From Nostoc paludosum FACHB-159 (GTDB taxonomy: Bacteria > Cyanobacteriota > Cyanobacteriia > Cyanobacteriales > Nostocaceae), in contig NZ_JACJTU010000001.1 in assembly GCF_014698835.1 (NCBI RefSeq), positions 248,001 through 312,000 on the forward strand: a DNA stretch of 64,000 nt. Direction: 5' to 3'. The stretch's first letter is position 1. Every line of letters starts with the position of its first letter. Position numbers and translations under genes: made by a program. The notes beneath the pieces were generated by a model. That model made no database searches and was not told the origin of the DNA. It worked only from the letters and a program-made list of their open reading frames with translations. Positions 63,383 through 64,000 of this stretch are shown one piece after another.

Positions 63383-63472
63383 TTACAGTCCGTTACGTCC
63401 CCAGACTACCATTGCAATTGACCAAGTGAACACGACTAGCAGTGATACCCAGCCCAGCGTCAAAATTTCCAT
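63383..63472 (-). CDS. petN: Cytochrome b6f complex subunit 8 (PetN)
   Basis: A 29-residue single-helix subunit of the cytochrome b6f complex in the thylakoid membrane. The whole protein reads as the standard Pet[20 protein letters not shown] then [10 protein letters not shown]. Length is exactly that of the family (29). It is needed for assembly and stability of the complex that passes electrons from plastoquinol to plastocyanin or cytochrome c6. Followed after 4 bp by the 54-residue membrane protein gene. Confidence 0.97.
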   Translation of the reverse strand: MEILTLGWVSLLVVFTWSIAMVVWGRNGL

Positions 63473-63731
63473 AGTCCCGCTTTTCAAATCATTACAAAAG
63501 GTTTCTAATGTTTATCATACAGGGATTGGGCAGGCTGAGATTTTTTTATCAATGATGTTGTAAGTTTTGTGGGCGATCGCTTTCTCTTGTACCATCTGGA
63601 TATTAATACTTAGTAGTTGAAGTAATTATAAAAACAAGTGTAAAAAAGTAGCGATCGCGCTGTTATATTCGCTGGCTTGGGAATATTAGGGTTAAGTGCA
63701 TATATTTCAAATTGAGCAACCCCTAGTATCA
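63473..63731. other. Gap between divergent petN and sensor genes
   Basis: No gene. Contains two GCGATCGC sites (63572 area and 63652 area) and AT-rich DNA around 63600-63645. It should hold the promoters of petN and of the sensor gene. Confidence 0.4.
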
Positions 63732-64000
63732 ATGCCGACATTTCTTAGCTACGCTTTCAACTCCGACGGTTTTATTCCCCACGGACATTGTTATCTCTGG
63801 AAAACTGGATTAGTTTGGCTCCACATTATTTCTGATGCCACTATTGCTTTTGCCTATTATTCTATTTCCTTCCTATTAATTTACTTTATTTCTAAACGCC
63901 AAGACGTGCCTTTTAATGGAGTTTTTCTGTTATTCGGTGCTTTTATCACTGCCTGCGGTACTGGACACTTAATGGATATTTGGACGCTTTGGCATCCAGA
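63732..64000 (+). CDS. Sensor protein with ethylene-receptor-like membrane domain (partial)
   Basis: The first 89 codons of a gene that runs off the right edge. The visible part has three hydrophobic segments; the first contains WLHIISDATIAFAYYSIS and the third FGAFITACGTGHLMDIWTLW. Spacing and residues (Asp in the first helix, Cys-x-x-x-His in the third-helix region CGTGH) match the copper/ethylene-binding domain of plant ETR1 and of cyanobacterial relatives. In this family the domain is usually followed by GAF or PAS domains and a histidine kinase; that part is outside the window. Confidence 0.8.
   Translation, partial: MPTFLSYAFNSDGFIPHGHCYLWKTGLVWLHIISDATIAFAYYSISFLLIYFISKRQDVPFNGVFLLFGAFITACGTGHLMDIWTLWHP

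Noticed and set aside
1..64000. tRNA and rRNA genes
   Set aside because: I looked for conserved T-arm sequences and rRNA segments by eye and found none; a covariance-model search would be decisive.

Overview
The window is from a cyanobacterium, most likely a filamentous Nostocales species (Nostoc/Anabaena type). The evidence is the very frequent GCGATCGC (HIP1) octamer, an intact petN for the cytochrome b6f complex, a NifV-type homocitrate synthase, multi-GAF histidine kinases, zinc-ribbon Ser/Thr kinases, several Uma2-family genes, and many heptanucleotide tandem repeats (STRRs) between genes. This assignment is inferred from gene content; no rRNA or tRNA gene was seen.

Layout. 0-3.6 kb: the start of a secreted Spy/CpxP-like protein, divergent from a NarL-type two-component pair, then a nucleoside deaminase and a voltage-gated K+ channel. 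3.6-4.7 kb: non-coding, with a 166-bp MITE. 4.7-8.1 kb: a stand-alone NRPS of A-T-TE layout, convergent with an FkbM methyltransferase. 8.1-9.5 kb: non-coding, with a decayed copy of the next gene. 9.5-24.5 kb: an exopolysaccharide locus (conserved small protein, Wzc/GumC, Wzx, two methyltransferases, five glycosyltransferases, a Wzy/ligase, a truncated exostosin-like pseudogene, a WecG/TagA-type transferase and a secreted beta-helix protein). 24.7-39.2 kb: central metabolism and stress. It holds S-formylglutathione hydrolase, glycogen phosphorylase, a YflT-type stress protein, an SLH beta-helix protein, phosphoketolase, RimM, a valine-pyruvate-type aminotransferase and class III alcohol dehydrogenase. 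39.2-43 kb: a Uma2 gene, a REP-associated tyrosine transposase (RAYT) surrounded by palindromes, and a PaaK-like ligase. 43.4-49.9 kb: two paralogous Ser/Thr kinases and an RTX protein. 50-53.7 kb: phosphoglycerate kinase, a universal stress protein, Uma2, a PIN-domain toxin-antitoxin pair and a small HNH protein. 53.7-64 kb: a GH57 enzyme, a Ca2+/H+ exchanger, homocitrate synthase, a four-GAF histidine kinase, petN with a 54-residue membrane protein gene beside it, and the start of a sensor with an ethylene-receptor-like membrane domain.

The most notable structure that genes do not explain is a family of about 28-bp palindromes whose arms start with GTAG and end with CTAC. I count twelve. 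Four lie in or beside the RAYT gene. Five of the six convergent gene pairs with a gap above 50 bp carry at least one. The arms differ between copies but stay self-complementary, so the hairpin appears to be what is kept. The simplest reading is a RAYT/REP-type system whose products now act as 3' ends for neighbouring genes; mobilisation by this RAYT is inference. A second layer is the heptamer STRRs, which have moved into or extended coding regions: they supply the kinase start codon at 45177, false N-terminal extensions of rimM and frmA, and an insert in the PaaK-like gene.

Glycogen phosphorylase, the GH57 enzyme, phosphoketolase and phosphoglycerate kinase together indicate active storage-carbon breakdown. 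The hydrolase at 24.8 kb and the dehydrogenase at 38.1 kb form the glutathione-dependent formaldehyde pathway, although they are about 12.5 kb apart here.
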